From Bifidobacterium breve (GTDB taxonomy: Bacteria > Actinomycetota > Acidimicrobiia > Acidimicrobiales > Acidimicrobilacustridaceae), in assembly GCA_945878725.1 (NCBI GenBank), contig CAMCTY010000004.1, forward strand, positions 1 through 64,000: a DNA stretch of 64,000 nucleotides. Direction: 5' to 3'. The position numbers and the translations under genes were made by a program. Numbering within the stretch: the stretch's first letter is position 1; every line of letters starts with the position of its first letter. Below are positions 49,579 to 58,788 of this stretch, piece after piece. The notes under the pieces were generated by a model. It was not told where the DNA came from. It saw only the letters and a list, made by a program, of their open reading frames with translations, and ran no database searches.

Positions 49579-50693
49579 GCACCCAACGAAAGATCACGGC
49601 ACCGGAGACATCGAGTGGCGTCGCCGGAAACGTCCCACTCCTCGAAGTCCGGGACCTCCACACGACATTCAAAACCGAAGCCGGTCCTGTCAGGGCGGTT
49701 GATGGCGTTTCGTTCACACTTGAACGAGGACGAACTCTCGGAGTCGTCGGCGAGTCAGGTTCGGGTAAAACCGTCCTCTCTCGTTCGGTGATGGGACTGC
49801 TCCCCAAACACAACGTCATTCGCTCCGGCGCTGTTCTTTATGAGGGTTCCGACATCGTCGGCCTAGATGAGAAGAAGATGAGTGAGATCTGGGGCGCCGA
49901 AATGGCCATGGTCTTCCAAGACCCGATGACATCGCTCAATCCTGTGATGCGAATCGGCACCCAAATCACCGAATCGCTCCGTCACCATCTGGGGATCAGC
50001 AAGTCTGAAGCAAACGAAACGGCGGTGGCGCTGCTGACGTCCGTGGGTATTCCCGAACCAAAGCAACGGCTTCGCGAGTACCCCCACCAATTATCCGGTG
50101 GAATGCGACAGCGGGTGGCTATCTCCATTGCGCTCGCTTGCGGACCCAAGATCCTCTTCGCCGATGAGCCAACGACCGCTCTTGACGTGACCATACAGGC
50201 CCAAATCCTTGATCTTCTCGACGAGAAGCAACGCGAGCGACACATGGCAATGATCCTTGTAAGTCACGATCTTGGAGTTGTTGCCGGCCGCACCGATGAA
50301 ATCATGGTCATGTACGGAGGAAAGGTTGTCGAGCAAGCACCTACGAGTGTTCTGCTCGGACACGAACTGATGCCGTACACCGAGGCTCTACGCCGGGCGA
50401 TGCCACGTGTGCAAGACCCGAGCCATACACGCCTCCAGGCCATCCCGGGCCGCCCGCCCAATCTCTCGAATCCACCGAAGGGCTGCAACTTCTCCCCCCG
50501 CTGCGCCTATGTCCAAGATCGTTGCCGAGAAGAAGAGCCGCCTCTTGTGAAGGGTCCGGAACCGGGGCATTTCTACCGGTGTTGGACACCAGTCGGTAGC
50601 CCCGAAGCCGACGAGGCTCTGGCCCGCAACAGGGCCGCTGGCGTCAATGTCTCGCTCCCGTCACTCGCTGCAACTACGACAAGGACGAACTGA
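49575..50693 (+). CDS. Oligopeptide ABC transporter ATPase (DppD/OppD type)
   Basis: 372 residues: Walker A GESGSGKT, Q-loop FQDPMTSLNPVMRIGTQI, LSGGMRQRVAIS signature, Walker B ILFADEPTTALDV, H-loop SHDLGVV, and the oligo_HPY C-terminal extension. The extension has four cysteines in CX5CX6CX18C (CNFSPRCAYVQDRC...C), which in mycobacterial OppD have been described to hold a 4Fe-4S cluster. GTG start overlapping dppC by 4 bp; the stop overlaps the next ATG by 1 bp. Confidence 0.94.
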   Translation: MSTQRKITAPETSSGVAGNVPLLEVRDLHTTFKTEAGPVRAVDGVSFTLERGRTLGVVGESGSGKTVLSRSVMGLLPKHNVIRSGAVLYEGSDIVGLDEKKMSEIWGAEMAMVFQDPMTSLNPVMRIGTQITESLRHHLGISKSEANETAVALLTSVGIPEPKQRLREYPHQLSGGMRQRVAISIALACGPKILFADEPTTALDVTIQAQILDLLDEKQRERHMAMILVSHDLGVVAGRTDEIMVMYGGKVVEQAPTSVLLGHELMPYTEALRRAMPRVQDPSHTRLQAIPGRPPNLSNPPKGCNFSPRCAYVQDRCREEEPPLVKGPEPGHFYRCWTPVGSPEADEALARNRAAGVNVSLPSLAATTTRTN

Positions 50694-51727
50694 TGGCCGG
50701 TAGCGGCACGGCACATCTGCGACCGGCTTCCGATGCGCTCTTGCGCGCAGAACACTTGGTCGTCGAGTTTCCCGTCGGATCGACCGGCCTCAAGGTGCAC
50801 GCGGTGTCCGACATCAGCCTCGACATCCTCCCCGGCGAAACACTCGGTCTCGTAGGTGAATCTGGATCGGGCAAGTCGACAACTGGTCGAGCGCTCATGC
50901 AGATGCCCCGTTCAGACTCAGGTTCGGTCCTGTTCGACGGGATGAACCTGAATTCACTCAAGGGTCCTGAGCTTCGTGAGGTTCGACCTTCGATGCAGAT
51001 GATCTTTCAGGATCCGATCTCCTCGCTGAATCCGCGTCGCAAAGTCGGCGACATCATCGCCGAGCCGCTCAGAATCTGGAAGCGCGGTTCGGCAGAAGAG
51101 CAACGTTCCGAGGTCGACGCGATGCTCGAAGCGGTTGGCATTGATCCGGTGGCGGCCCGAGGTCGACGCCCGCATGAGTTCTCCGGCGGTCAGTGCCAGC
51201 GCATCTGTATCGCTAGGTCATTGATGCTTGATCCGAAGCTATTGATCTGCGACGAACCGGTTTCGGCTCTCGATGTGTCCGTTCAGGCGCAGATACTGAA
51301 TCTCCTTCATGACATGAAGGAGCAGTTCAACCTCACCATGTTGTTCATTGCCCACGACCTCGCTGTCGTCAAGAACGTGAGTGACAGGGTTGCGGTCATA
51401 TACCTCGGCAAATTGTGTGAAGTCGGTACCCCTGACGCCCTCTACGCTCATCCCGCCCATCCGTACACCGCGAAGATGATTGCCTCGATACCAAATCCGG
51501 ATCCGAGCGCATCAACAACGATTCCGGACCGCTTGAGTGGTGAGTTGCCATCACCGGTGGCCCCGCCTAGTGGTTGCCGCTTCCGCACTCGTTGCCCGTC
51601 GGCGCAGGACCTGTGCGCCCAGGTAGAACCGGTGATGCGTGAGGTTGGCCCAGACCATTTTGTAGCCTGCCACTTTCCCCTCCACGATCTGACCGATTCG
51701 GTGGCGACGCCAGTCGCATTGAGCTGA
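50693..51727 (+). CDS. Oligopeptide ABC transporter ATPase (DppF/OppF type)
   Basis: 344 residues: Walker A GESGSGKST, FQDPISSLNPRRKVGDII, FSGGQCQRICIARSLM signature, LLICDEPVSALDV Walker B, AHDLAVVK H-loop, and an oligo_HPY tail with four cysteines spaced CX5CX6CX17C. Second half of the ATPase pair that powers the transporter. It is the last gene of the unit. A gene for the extracellular substrate-binding protein is missing both upstream and downstream. Confidence 0.94.
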   Translation: MAGSGTAHLRPASDALLRAEHLVVEFPVGSTGLKVHAVSDISLDILPGETLGLVGESGSGKSTTGRALMQMPRSDSGSVLFDGMNLNSLKGPELREVRPSMQMIFQDPISSLNPRRKVGDIIAEPLRIWKRGSAEEQRSEVDAMLEAVGIDPVAARGRRPHEFSGGQCQRICIARSLMLDPKLLICDEPVSALDVSVQAQILNLLHDMKEQFNLTMLFIAHDLAVVKNVSDRVAVIYLGKLCEVGTPDALYAHPAHPYTAKMIASIPNPDPSASTTIPDRLSGELPSPVAPPSGCRFRTRCPSAQDLCAQVEPVMREVGPDHFVACHFPLHDLTDSVATPVALS

Positions 51728-51790
51728 CAATCACCGTCGACAGGCCGTCTTGGCTCATATCTGAGCGTCTGAATGTGCCACGATGACGGG

Positions 51791-52270
51791 ATGGCCAATC
51801 CCCCAGCGATGGAAATCGACACGAGCATCATCTACCGAGTCACGATCACAACGCCCAAGGGCGACATTGTGATGGACCTTGATCCCCGAATCGCCCCGCA
51901 GACCGTGAACAACTTCATCGTTCTCGCGCGCAAGGGCTTCTACAACGGGCTCAACTTCCATCGCGTCGAGCCCGGCTTTGTCATTCAAGGCGGATGCCCC
52001 GAAGGTTCGGGACGGGGCGGCCCCGGTTACAAGTTCGCCGACGAGCCGGTACAGGGCAATTACCGCCAGGGCGCAGTCGCCATGGCTAATTCGGGTCCGG
52101 ACACCAACGGATCGCAGTTCTTCATTTGCCTCGAAGATCTCACCGGTCGACTCCCGAAGCAGTACAGCCTTTTCGGACACGTCGTAAGCGGCATGGACAT
52201 CGTCTCCTCGACGCAGCGCAACGACGAAATGCAGACAGTTGTTGTCGAGGAACTCCCGATCGAAGCTTGA
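51791..52270 (+). CDS. ppi: Cyclophilin-type peptidyl-prolyl cis-trans isomerase
   Basis: 159 residues from the ATG at 51791. Cyclophilin motifs are in order: IAPQTVNNFIVLARKGFYNGLNFHRVEPGFVIQGGCPEGSGRGGPGYKFADEP (active-site FHR and QGG), VAMANSGPDTNGSQFFICLEDL, and FGHVVSGMDIV. It catalyses proline isomerisation in protein folding; no signal peptide, so cytoplasmic. The final QxxW-type residue is replaced (LPKQYSLFGHV), common in bacterial forms. It is separated from the transporter by 63 bp and likely has its own promoter. Confidence 0.93.
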   Translation: MANPPAMEIDTSIIYRVTITTPKGDIVMDLDPRIAPQTVNNFIVLARKGFYNGLNFHRVEPGFVIQGGCPEGSGRGGPGYKFADEPVQGNYRQGAVAMANSGPDTNGSQFFICLEDLTGRLPKQYSLFGHVVSGMDIVSSTQRNDEMQTVVVEELPIEA

Positions 52271-52275
52271 CCAGA

Positions 52276-52306
52276 GCGGTCGCGATCAGTCCTTGGTCGC
52301 GACCGC
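52276..52306. terminator. Strong bidirectional terminator hairpin
   Basis: GCGGTCGCGA (52276-52285) pairs perfectly with TCGCGACCGC (52297-52306) around an 11-nt loop. It begins 5 bp after the cyclophilin stop and includes the last codons of the minus-strand zinc-ribbon gene, followed on the plus side by ATTT. It separates convergent transcripts. Confidence 0.75.
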
Positions 52307-52480
52307 ATTTGGAGTGAGATTCATCTTTGGCTCGTAGTCGGTTGCAGCAATGACACGGGCCTCGACTCCCTGCGTGGCCCGCAGTTCTACGCGGCAGTCA
52401 TCGCAAGGCCCGTAGAACCGAGCCAGTACGGCGCTGTTGCAACGCGGACACACAACGTCGAGAAGATTCATCGTTGACAC
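52286..52480 (-). CDS. Small zinc-ribbon protein
   Basis: 64 residues (GTG 52480; an internal ATG at 52471 is an alternative start giving 61). CPRCNSAVLARFYGPCDDCRVELRATQG holds two CxxC pairs, the mark of a zinc ribbon. The rest is polar. Function unknown; such small ribbons can act as nucleic-acid-binding or transcript-related proteins. It lies 32 bp from the GT-C gene and may be the last gene of another unit. Confidence 0.7.
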   Translation of the reverse strand: MSTMNLLDVVCPRCNSAVLARFYGPCDDCRVELRATQGVEARVIAATDYEPKMNLTPNAVATKD

Positions 52481-52512
52481 ACTCTCACATTGGTCGTCAT
52501 CAGATTCGCGGG

Positions 52513-53631
52513 TCAGGGCACATACGCACCGGTCCAGGCCAGAGCACTCAGCGCAACCATTCCACCCGCAAGACCCAGTAGTGCGACCCGTTCGTACTGC
52601 TCTCGTTTGAGCAGTACCGCGAAGGTGAGCGCAATCGGAAACGCGTTCAATCCATAGCGCTCAAGTGAGTTCAGATTCTCGGCGGCTAACGCAGCGACCA
52701 AAACAACTGAGGCGAAAGCTCCGTACGAAACGGGCCACCACCGGAAGGTGAGTGCGAGGAGAATCACAAAGCCGATGGCGAACGGGATATGAAGTCCGTC
52801 GCCGAATCGTTCGGCTCCAAACATTTGCGATAGCCCGTCGAAAATGCGCGAAACGGGGTCGACGCTGTCACCGCGTAGCGGACTCTGGACGGTGAACGGA
52901 AGGAAAGCATCACCAAAATTCCGACTGACCCAGAGCATGTAAATGCCTGTGCCGATCGCTGGGGAAGCCGCTGCCAACGCCCCCGTAACGCGTTCCGTCG
53001 TGGAAGCGCTTTTCCACACTCTGACCAACTCAATAGCGACGGGAACTGCCAGCGCGATCCCTAACGGCCGCGTGAGACCAGCCACGAGTCCAGCCCCGAC
53101 CACCCACCACCACCGGCGACTTCGCATCGCCCAGAAGGCGATGACTACGAAAAGAAGCCAAAGAGCTTCTGCGTACGCCCACGACAGCACAAAGGCGGCA
53201 GGGAACAAGCAAGTCACCCAGACAGCGCGATCGGCTAAAACCACGCTGCCGCGTTCGAATCGCACAAGACGCCGAATGCCGATCGCCAGTGCAAACGACG
53301 CAACGTTGGCAAGAAGAATTAAAGCAAGGTCAGTGCGTCCGAAGGAAACAACAGAAAGCACCTTGCCTAGCAACGGGAACAAAGGGAAGAAACGCAGTCC
53401 TTCATCAGGAAGGGACGCATAACCTTGGGAAGCGATATCGCGATACCAGGTGCCATCCCATGCCGACAAACCTTCCCCGAGGGTTACCGGCCGCGAACCT
53501 GGGGTGAGCCGGTCGCTCACTGCTACAGCAACGATAAACCCCATGAGCATCAGACCACGAGCGGTCAACCAAGGAACGACGACGGCCCGAGCGTCGTCTA
53601 CGAGATCTCTACCCCAACGCGGAGAAGTCAT
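52513..53631 (-). CDS. Multi-span glycosyltransferase, PIG-V-like (GT-C fold)
   Basis: 372 residues, about ten membrane spans. The first external loop carries SAWDGTWYRDIASQGY and later LRFFPLFPLLGKVLS, which is the WDxxWYxxIA and FFPLYP pattern of PIG-V family mannosyltransferases and bacterial relatives using a polyprenyl-phosphate sugar. It would add a sugar outside the membrane to a lipid-linked or protein acceptor. It overlaps the end of the next upstream GT-C gene by 4 bp, so the pair is cotranscribed. Confidence 0.75.
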   Translation of the reverse strand: MTSPRWGRDLVDDARAVVVPWLTARGLMLMGFIVAVAVSDRLTPGSRPVTLGEGLSAWDGTWYRDIASQGYASLPDEGLRFFPLFPLLGKVLSVVSFGRTDLALILLANVASFALAIGIRRLVRFERGSVVLADRAVWVTCLFPAAFVLSWAYAEALWLLFVVIAFWAMRSRRWWWVVGAGLVAGLTRPLGIALAVPVAIELVRVWKSASTTERVTGALAAASPAIGTGIYMLWVSRNFGDAFLPFTVQSPLRGDSVDPVSRIFDGLSQMFGAERFGDGLHIPFAIGFVILLALTFRWWPVSYGAFASVVLVAALAAENLNSLERYGLNAFPIALTFAVLLKREQYERVALLGLAGGMVALSALAWTGAYVP

Positions 53632-55202
53632 TTAGCGGCCGCAGTGGTTGGGTACCACGTCACGGATTCATGCTCATAGAACTCCCCACCACCGGCGACA
53701 AGCAGGTCAACTGCTGGCCGCCCGGAACCAAGCGTGGCAATCAATTTCTCGCATTGGCTTTCGAAGGTCTTGTAAGCCGGATTCCAGACGACAAATATCG
53801 CCCGGCTCGGCCCGGCCTCGGCGAGAACCCGATTGGCAAAGGCGACTGGATCGCTCTGCGCGTTCCGATTGGCGTAGTCAACCCAGTCCACGAACTGCGG
53901 TGAGTCAAATGTGGGATACACCACCTGCTCGAGATCGTCTCCCAAGACTCGGTTCGCAGCCGGTCCGAGTTGATCCGGGCAATAGACCACCAAGTCCGAT
54001 TCGCCGGAGTTCTCCAGAATGACCCGAGCAGCATCGGCCGCTTGCGACCGCATCTCAACCGAAAACCACAATCCGCCCACGCAGAGGGCTCCGGACACCC
54101 CAGCGACGACGGCGAACCGAATCAGCCTCCCCGTGAATCGAGAGAGTCCAGCAGCAATCACCAGAGCAACGAGGGGAAACACAATCGCCGTGTACCGGGT
54201 GGCAAAGGCGCTGTTTGAAGCAAATGTGACCCCGGTGCCAATCATGAAGGCGGCCCCAGCAACCAGTGCTTCGGTGCGCACCTGCGGCCGTGTGCGGAAG
54301 TCGAGTTCGATCATCAGCGTTGAGGTAGCGCGTCCGAAAATACCGAGGACGATGGCTAAGGAGAGCGCGATGAGCACAAACCCAGCGTCGGAGTAGAGAC
54401 CCGATCCGTAATCCTGCACGGTGAAGGCGAGAGCTGTCGTCGGGCGAGTCGCTGCGGCCCATGGCGTGCCTGTATTCGCAGCCTGGTAGAGCATTGAAGG
54501 CAGCCATGGAAGGAAGAATGCTCCGCCTACAACCAGTGCGGCAATCACCTTTAGCGAGATTCTGCGGGCCTGCGCGGAAGACGGTTTCCAGACACTCCAG
54601 AGAAGAACGAGACCGAGGGCGGACAGAAGCCAAAGGCTCCAGTAATGGGTGTACAGGAGGGCAGCGGTCACGGCAGTCACGCCGAGCAGACGCCCCCAAC
54701 TGTCCTTACCAGCACGGACGATGTCGTCAACGAGGAGGTAACCCGCCAAAACCAAAAGCATGACCAGCGAATACATGCGGGCTTCGTCCGAATAGCGAAC
54801 AGCAAACGGGGAAAGCGCAACCACAATAACGGTGAGCCACCCAAGCAAGGCACCTCCACGACGACGACCAGCAATCCAAGCGAGCGGAAGCGCGGCTAGC
54901 CCGAATACGCCGGAAAGAGCACGAACGGCGAAGTCCCCCTCGCCGAACAACTGCATCCACCAATGCAGGATTGCGTAAAACATCGGAGGGTGGCCGTCAT
55001 GGCGCAGGGCTTCGAGCATGTCGCCGAATGGAAGCGCCGAGATGTTGACGGTGAGGGCCTCGTCAAGCCACAGGGGCGACCGGCTCGAAAACCTAAGGAT
55101 CACGCCGAGTACGACAGCAACAACGCCTATGGCAACGATCTCCCGGGGCGCCTCAGTGGACTCGGAAGCGATTCCGGGTTCTTCAAGGTCAGCATTTGGC
55201 AT
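53628..55202 (-). CDS. Glycosyltransferase family 39-like membrane protein (GT-C fold)
   Basis: 524 residues, about eleven membrane spans plus a soluble C-terminal part (about 380-524). The catalytic-type first loop has SRSPLWLDEALTVNISALPFGDMLEALRHDGHPPMFYAILHWW, fitting LWxDEA/HPPLyY motifs of GT39/ArnT-like enzymes that use polyprenyl-phosphate sugars. The C-terminal domain contains aspartate-rich VYCPDQLGPAANRVL. Expected to modify cell-surface glycans or lipids. Divergent from the UGM-like gene; overlaps the PIG-V-like gene by 4 bp. Confidence 0.78.
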   Translation of the reverse strand: MPNADLEEPGIASESTEAPREIVAIGVVAVVLGVILRFSSRSPLWLDEALTVNISALPFGDMLEALRHDGHPPMFYAILHWWMQLFGEGDFAVRALSGVFGLAALPLAWIAGRRRGGALLGWLTVIVVALSPFAVRYSDEARMYSLVMLLVLAGYLLVDDIVRAGKDSWGRLLGVTAVTAALLYTHYWSLWLLSALGLVLLWSVWKPSSAQARRISLKVIAALVVGGAFFLPWLPSMLYQAANTGTPWAAATRPTTALAFTVQDYGSGLYSDAGFVLIALSLAIVLGIFGRATSTLMIELDFRTRPQVRTEALVAGAAFMIGTGVTFASNSAFATRYTAIVFPLVALVIAAGLSRFTGRLIRFAVVAGVSGALCVGGLWFSVEMRSQAADAARVILENSGESDLVVYCPDQLGPAANRVLGDDLEQVVYPTFDSPQFVDWVDYANRNAQSDPVAFANRVLAEAGPSRAIFVVWNPAYKTFESQCEKLIATLGSGRPAVDLLVAGGGEFYEHESVTWYPTTAAAK

Positions 55203-55273
55203 GGCGGGAGACTACAGCCGCCCAGTTACGCCCGAGAGGAGCCTGAATCAGCCCTTTAGAGGGAACGCTTCAC

Positions 55274-55279
55274 TATGAT
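55274..55279 (+). promoter_or_regulatory. Candidate -10 box of the glycan operon
   Basis: TATGAT, one base from the TATAAT consensus, lies about 28 bp before the GTG start at 55307 in the 104-bp divergent region. The matching -35 region is weak (GCCCTT at 17-bp spacing). Transcription would begin near 55286. Confidence 0.45.
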
Positions 55280-55306
55280 CTCACCCGTTCCTCGTTCGAA
55301 AGCGAC

Positions 55307-56905
55307 GTGATGACAGTTCCAACCGAAACTCCCGTGCAGACATCTTCCGATTCCGGAATTGTGGTGATCGGAGCGGGTCCTGCCGGCCTCACGGCCGCCT
55401 ACGAGCTCGGTAAGGTCGGACGCACGTGCACGGTTCTCGAAGCCACCGACATGGTGGGCGGGATCTCGCGCACGGTCGAACGCGATGGCTGGCGATTCGA
55501 TCTCGGCGGGCATCGCTTTTTCACCAAAGTGGTCCCCGTAACGGAACTCTGGCATGAGATCCTCCCGCCCGAGGATTTCCTTCTCCGACCCCGCATGAGC
55601 CGCATCTATTACGACGGCAAGTACTTCGACTATCCACTCAAGGCCTCGAACGCTCTCAAGAATCTTGGAATCATCGAAGCGATTCGATGCGTGTTGTCGT
55701 ACTTCAAGGCACGTGCATCGACCATCATCAACAAGAAACTCGGACGAGGAACTTCTGAAGACAGTCTCAAGGATTGGATCACCGCCCGCTTCGGCAAGCG
55801 GCTGTACGACCACTTCTTCAAGACCTACAACGAAAAGGTTTGGGGAGTTCCCGCTAGCGAAATCCAGGCCGATTGGGCTGCGCAACGCATCAAGAACCTC
55901 TCGCTCTGGACCGCCGGTATCAACGCCCTCGTGGACGCTGTCCCCGATTGGGTGCCCTTTATGAAAAAGGGCAAGGCCACCGACGTCACGTCGCTCATCG
56001 AGGAGTTCGAATACCCAAAGTTCGGCCCAGGCATGATGTGGGAAGCATGTCGTGATCAGGTTCGCGCCGCCGGCTCACCGGTGCTCATGGAGCACAAGGT
56101 TCTCTCGATCAAACACAATGGCGGTCGGGCCACAAGCGTGGTTTCGAGTGGTCCTGCTGGCGAAGTCGACTATTCCTGCTCTGAAGTCATTTCATCCATG
56201 CCGATGTCGAGCCTTCTCAGGGCTATGGACCCGCCCGCACCGGCCGACGTACTCGCCGCTGCGAACGATCTGCGCTATCGCGACTTCCTCACTGTGGCAT
56301 TGGTAGTTCCTGAGAGTGTCGGTTTCCCCGACAACTGGATTTACATCCACTCCCCTGACGTAAAGGTTGGCCGCATCCAGAACTTTGGTTCGTGGTCCCC
56401 GTACATGGTTAAAGAAGGTCGAACCTGTCTCGGTCTTGAGTATTTCGTTTTCGAAGGCGACGAACTCTGGAATTCCGCCGATGAGGATCTCGTCGCACTC
56501 GCAACCGTCGAACTCAACAAACTTGGTCTCATTGAACCGACCACGGTCGAGGCTGGGTATGTAGTCCGAGTTCCGAAGGCCTACCCCTTCTACGACGAGC
56601 GCTACAAAGCCAACGTTGAGATCATGCGGGCATGGCTCGAGTCCACCGTCGCCAACGTGCATCCAGTCGGACGAAACGGCATGCACCGGTACAACAACCA
56701 AGATCATTCGATGTACACCGCCATGCTTACCGTCGAGAACATCGTCGGCGGGAAGAACTACGACGTGTGGGAAGTGAACGTCGAAGAGGAGTACCACGAG
56801 GAGACCGCAACAGGTTCCGGCGAAAAGGGAACCGGGCGCGATGCACCCGTGATCTCCCGCGACGCATACGGCCCGGATCACCCCGTCAACAAAACGCCCT
56901 CCTGA
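55307..56905 (+). CDS. FAD-dependent oxidoreductase, UDP-galactopyranose-mutase-like
   Basis: 532 residues from the GTG at 55307 (an ATG immediately follows at 55310). The dinucleotide-binding GAGPAGLTAAYELGKVGRTCTVLEATDMVGGISRTVERDGWRFDLGGHRFFTK and later RIYYDGKYFDYPLKA, TYNEKVWGVPASEIQADWAAQRI and MYTAMLTVENIVGG match actinobacterial flavoproteins of the UGM/protoporphyrinogen-oxidase superfamily. In actinobacteria such proteins stand next to glycosyltransferases of surface polysaccharides. Whether the reaction is a sugar-ring contraction or a redox step is not settled. A GT4 gene follows 10 bp downstream. Confidence 0.8.
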   Translation: MMTVPTETPVQTSSDSGIVVIGAGPAGLTAAYELGKVGRTCTVLEATDMVGGISRTVERDGWRFDLGGHRFFTKVVPVTELWHEILPPEDFLLRPRMSRIYYDGKYFDYPLKASNALKNLGIIEAIRCVLSYFKARASTIINKKLGRGTSEDSLKDWITARFGKRLYDHFFKTYNEKVWGVPASEIQADWAAQRIKNLSLWTAGINALVDAVPDWVPFMKKGKATDVTSLIEEFEYPKFGPGMMWEACRDQVRAAGSPVLMEHKVLSIKHNGGRATSVVSSGPAGEVDYSCSEVISSMPMSSLLRAMDPPAPADVLAAANDLRYRDFLTVALVVPESVGFPDNWIYIHSPDVKVGRIQNFGSWSPYMVKEGRTCLGLEYFVFEGDELWNSADEDLVALATVELNKLGLIEPTTVEAGYVVRVPKAYPFYDERYKANVEIMRAWLESTVANVHPVGRNGMHRYNNQDHSMYTAMLTVENIVGGKNYDVWEVNVEEEYHEETATGSGEKGTGRDAPVISRDAYGPDHPVNKTPS

Positions 56906-56915
56906 GCATGCCCGG

Positions 56916-58097
56916 ATGACCGACCCTGGAGCGTCGAGTATTTCCGACATAACCGCACTCGCAGAAGAAGCGGGGCTGCGGGATATTCATGTGCTCGCGT
57001 GGCGTGATCTCGTAGACATCGAGGCCGGTGGCTCCGAAGTACACGCGGCCAAGATCGTCTCGATCTGGGCCGAGGCTGGCCTCAACATAACGATGCGGAC
57101 CTCGTACGCCCAGGGTCATCCTTACGAGGGGACTCGGGACGGTTACCGAGTTGTGCGTAAGCACGGCCGGTTCATGGTGTTCCCAACTGCGGTTCTTGCC
57201 GAACTCACCGGAAGTCACGGAAAGCGCGATGGGCTTGTGGAGATTTGGAACGGCGTTCCCTTTCTGACTCCGCTGTGGGCAACCGGACCTCGGGTCACAT
57301 GGATCCATCATGTCCACCGAGACATGTGGGAAATGGTTCTGGAGCCTCCATTGGCCAAGGCCGGAAAGTTCTTTGAGCACCGAATCGCACCGCCGCTCTA
57401 CCGGCGAACTCCCATCGTCACGCTCTCGGAATCGTCTCGGCACGAACTCATTGAGTATCTGGGCCTCCGGCCGGAACAGATTTCGGTAGTCGCCCCTGGT
57501 ATTGACGAGCGCTTCACTTCCGATGGTGAACGGGCGTCGACCCCGACAGTTGTCGCCGTCGGTCGGTTGATGCCCTCGAAGCGGTTCGATGAACTTGTCA
57601 CCGCGATGGCCGAGGTTCGCCGCTCTGTGCCTGACGTGAAGCTCGTGATCGTGGGAGATGGCTACGAGCGTCCAAATCTCGAAGCTCAAGTTGAATCCCT
57701 CGACGCCGGATCTTGGATCAGGATCGCCGGAAAGGTCTCCGATGATGAGCTACTCAGTCTCTACCGACAAGCATGGTTGGTTGCGAGCGCCTCGATTGCC
57801 GAGGGCTGGGGCATGACACTCACCGAGGCGGCCGCGTGCGGAACACCCTCCGTGGCTACTGACATCGCCGGGCATCGAGATGCAGTGTCTGACGGGAAGT
57901 CCGGAATTCTCACTCGAGATCCACAATCCTTTGTTGAAGCGATCACCGCGGTCCTAACCGACGGAACGCTCCGATCCAAGCTTTCTGCGGGAGCACTCGA
58001 ACACGCCGCAACGCTGACATGGCAGGCCACGGCATACGGAACCTTCGCTCCGCTTGCCGCGGACGCCCTGAGTCGTAAGCGGGGGCGACGGCGTTGA
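56916..58097 (+). CDS. Glycosyltransferase family 4 (GT-B fold)
   Basis: 393 residues. N-terminal Rossmann domain with VLAWRDLVDIEAGGSEVHAAKIVSIW (GGSExHxxxl acceptor loop), then the GT-B second domain with VVAVGRLMPSKRFDELVTAM, LVIVGDGYERPNLEAQV, and the EX7E nucleotide-sugar motif SIAEGWGMTLTEAAACGTPSVATDIAGHRDAV. It transfers a sugar from an NDP-sugar donor in the cytoplasm, presumably onto a polyprenol- or lipid-linked glycan. Overlaps the next gene by 4 bp. Confidence 0.92.
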   Translation: MTDPGASSISDITALAEEAGLRDIHVLAWRDLVDIEAGGSEVHAAKIVSIWAEAGLNITMRTSYAQGHPYEGTRDGYRVVRKHGRFMVFPTAVLAELTGSHGKRDGLVEIWNGVPFLTPLWATGPRVTWIHHVHRDMWEMVLEPPLAKAGKFFEHRIAPPLYRRTPIVTLSESSRHELIEYLGLRPEQISVVAPGIDERFTSDGERASTPTVVAVGRLMPSKRFDELVTAMAEVRRSVPDVKLVIVGDGYERPNLEAQVESLDAGSWIRIAGKVSDDELLSLYRQAWLVASASIAEGWGMTLTEAAACGTPSVATDIAGHRDAVSDGKSGILTRDPQSFVEAITAVLTDGTLRSKLSAGALEHAATLTWQATAYGTFAPLAADALSRKRGRRR

Positions 58098-58786
58098 GTT
58101 CCGTGCCTGTCATTCTTGTGCATGGCTTCGCGACTTCGTCGAGCAGGACCTGGGGAGACAACGGCTGGTTGGATCTTCTCTCCGATATGGGACGCACCCC
58201 GATTCCAATGGATCTTTTGGGACATGGTTCGGCAGACAAGCCGAGCGAGCCGGAGGCCTACGACGATCTCGAAAACGAGATCCTCAGTCGGTTCCCCGAA
58301 GGACCGGTTGATGCAATCGGTTTCTCCCTTGGAGCTCGGACACTCCTGATCTTGGCGGCGCGACACCCGGAGCGCTTTCGCTCGCTGATCGTCGCCGGGG
58401 TCGGACAAAACCTCTTCCCATCGGACCGAGCCACAGGTACGGGTGAAGCAATCGCTGCGGCAATTGAGGGATCGCAAGTTCCTGATGATCCCACCTTGCG
58501 TTATTTCGCAACGTTGGCCGAGGCATCCGATCAAGATCCGATTGCACTTGCCGCTCTTATGCGTCGATCTAATGCACCCGCTGTCACGGCGGAGTCACTT
58601 TCAGCAATCACGTGCCCTGTTCTCGTAGTCCTCGGCGACAAGGACTTTGCCGGACCAGCAGATCCACTTGTCGCTGCGTTGGCTGATGTGCGACTCGTAA
58701 CCCTCCGCAATGTCGACCATTTCGCCACGCCAAAAGACTTTGGCTTTATCGAAGCAGCACTCGACTTTCTCTCCTTACTTTCCTGA
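58094..58786 (+). CDS. Alpha/beta-fold hydrolase
   Basis: 230 residues from a TTG at 58094 that overlaps the previous stop by 4 bp. VILVHGFATSSSRTW oxyanion region, VDAIGFSLGARTLLILA nucleophile elbow (GFSLGA), GDKDFAGPAD acid strand and LRNVDHFATPKD with the catalytic His. The layout is a small esterase or C-C hydrolase. It is coupled to the glycosyltransferase gene and followed by a nucleotidase 2 bp later. Substrate unknown; a lipid or acyl-sugar is plausible from context. Confidence 0.83.
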   Translation: MSSVPVILVHGFATSSSRTWGDNGWLDLLSDMGRTPIPMDLLGHGSADKPSEPEAYDDLENEILSRFPEGPVDAIGFSLGARTLLILAARHPERFRSLIVAGVGQNLFPSDRATGTGEAIAAAIEGSQVPDDPTLRYFATLAEASDQDPIALAALMRRSNAPAVTAESLSAITCPVLVVLGDKDFAGPADPLVAALADVRLVTLRNVDHFATPKDFGFIEAALDFLSLLS

Positions 58787-58788
58787 TC

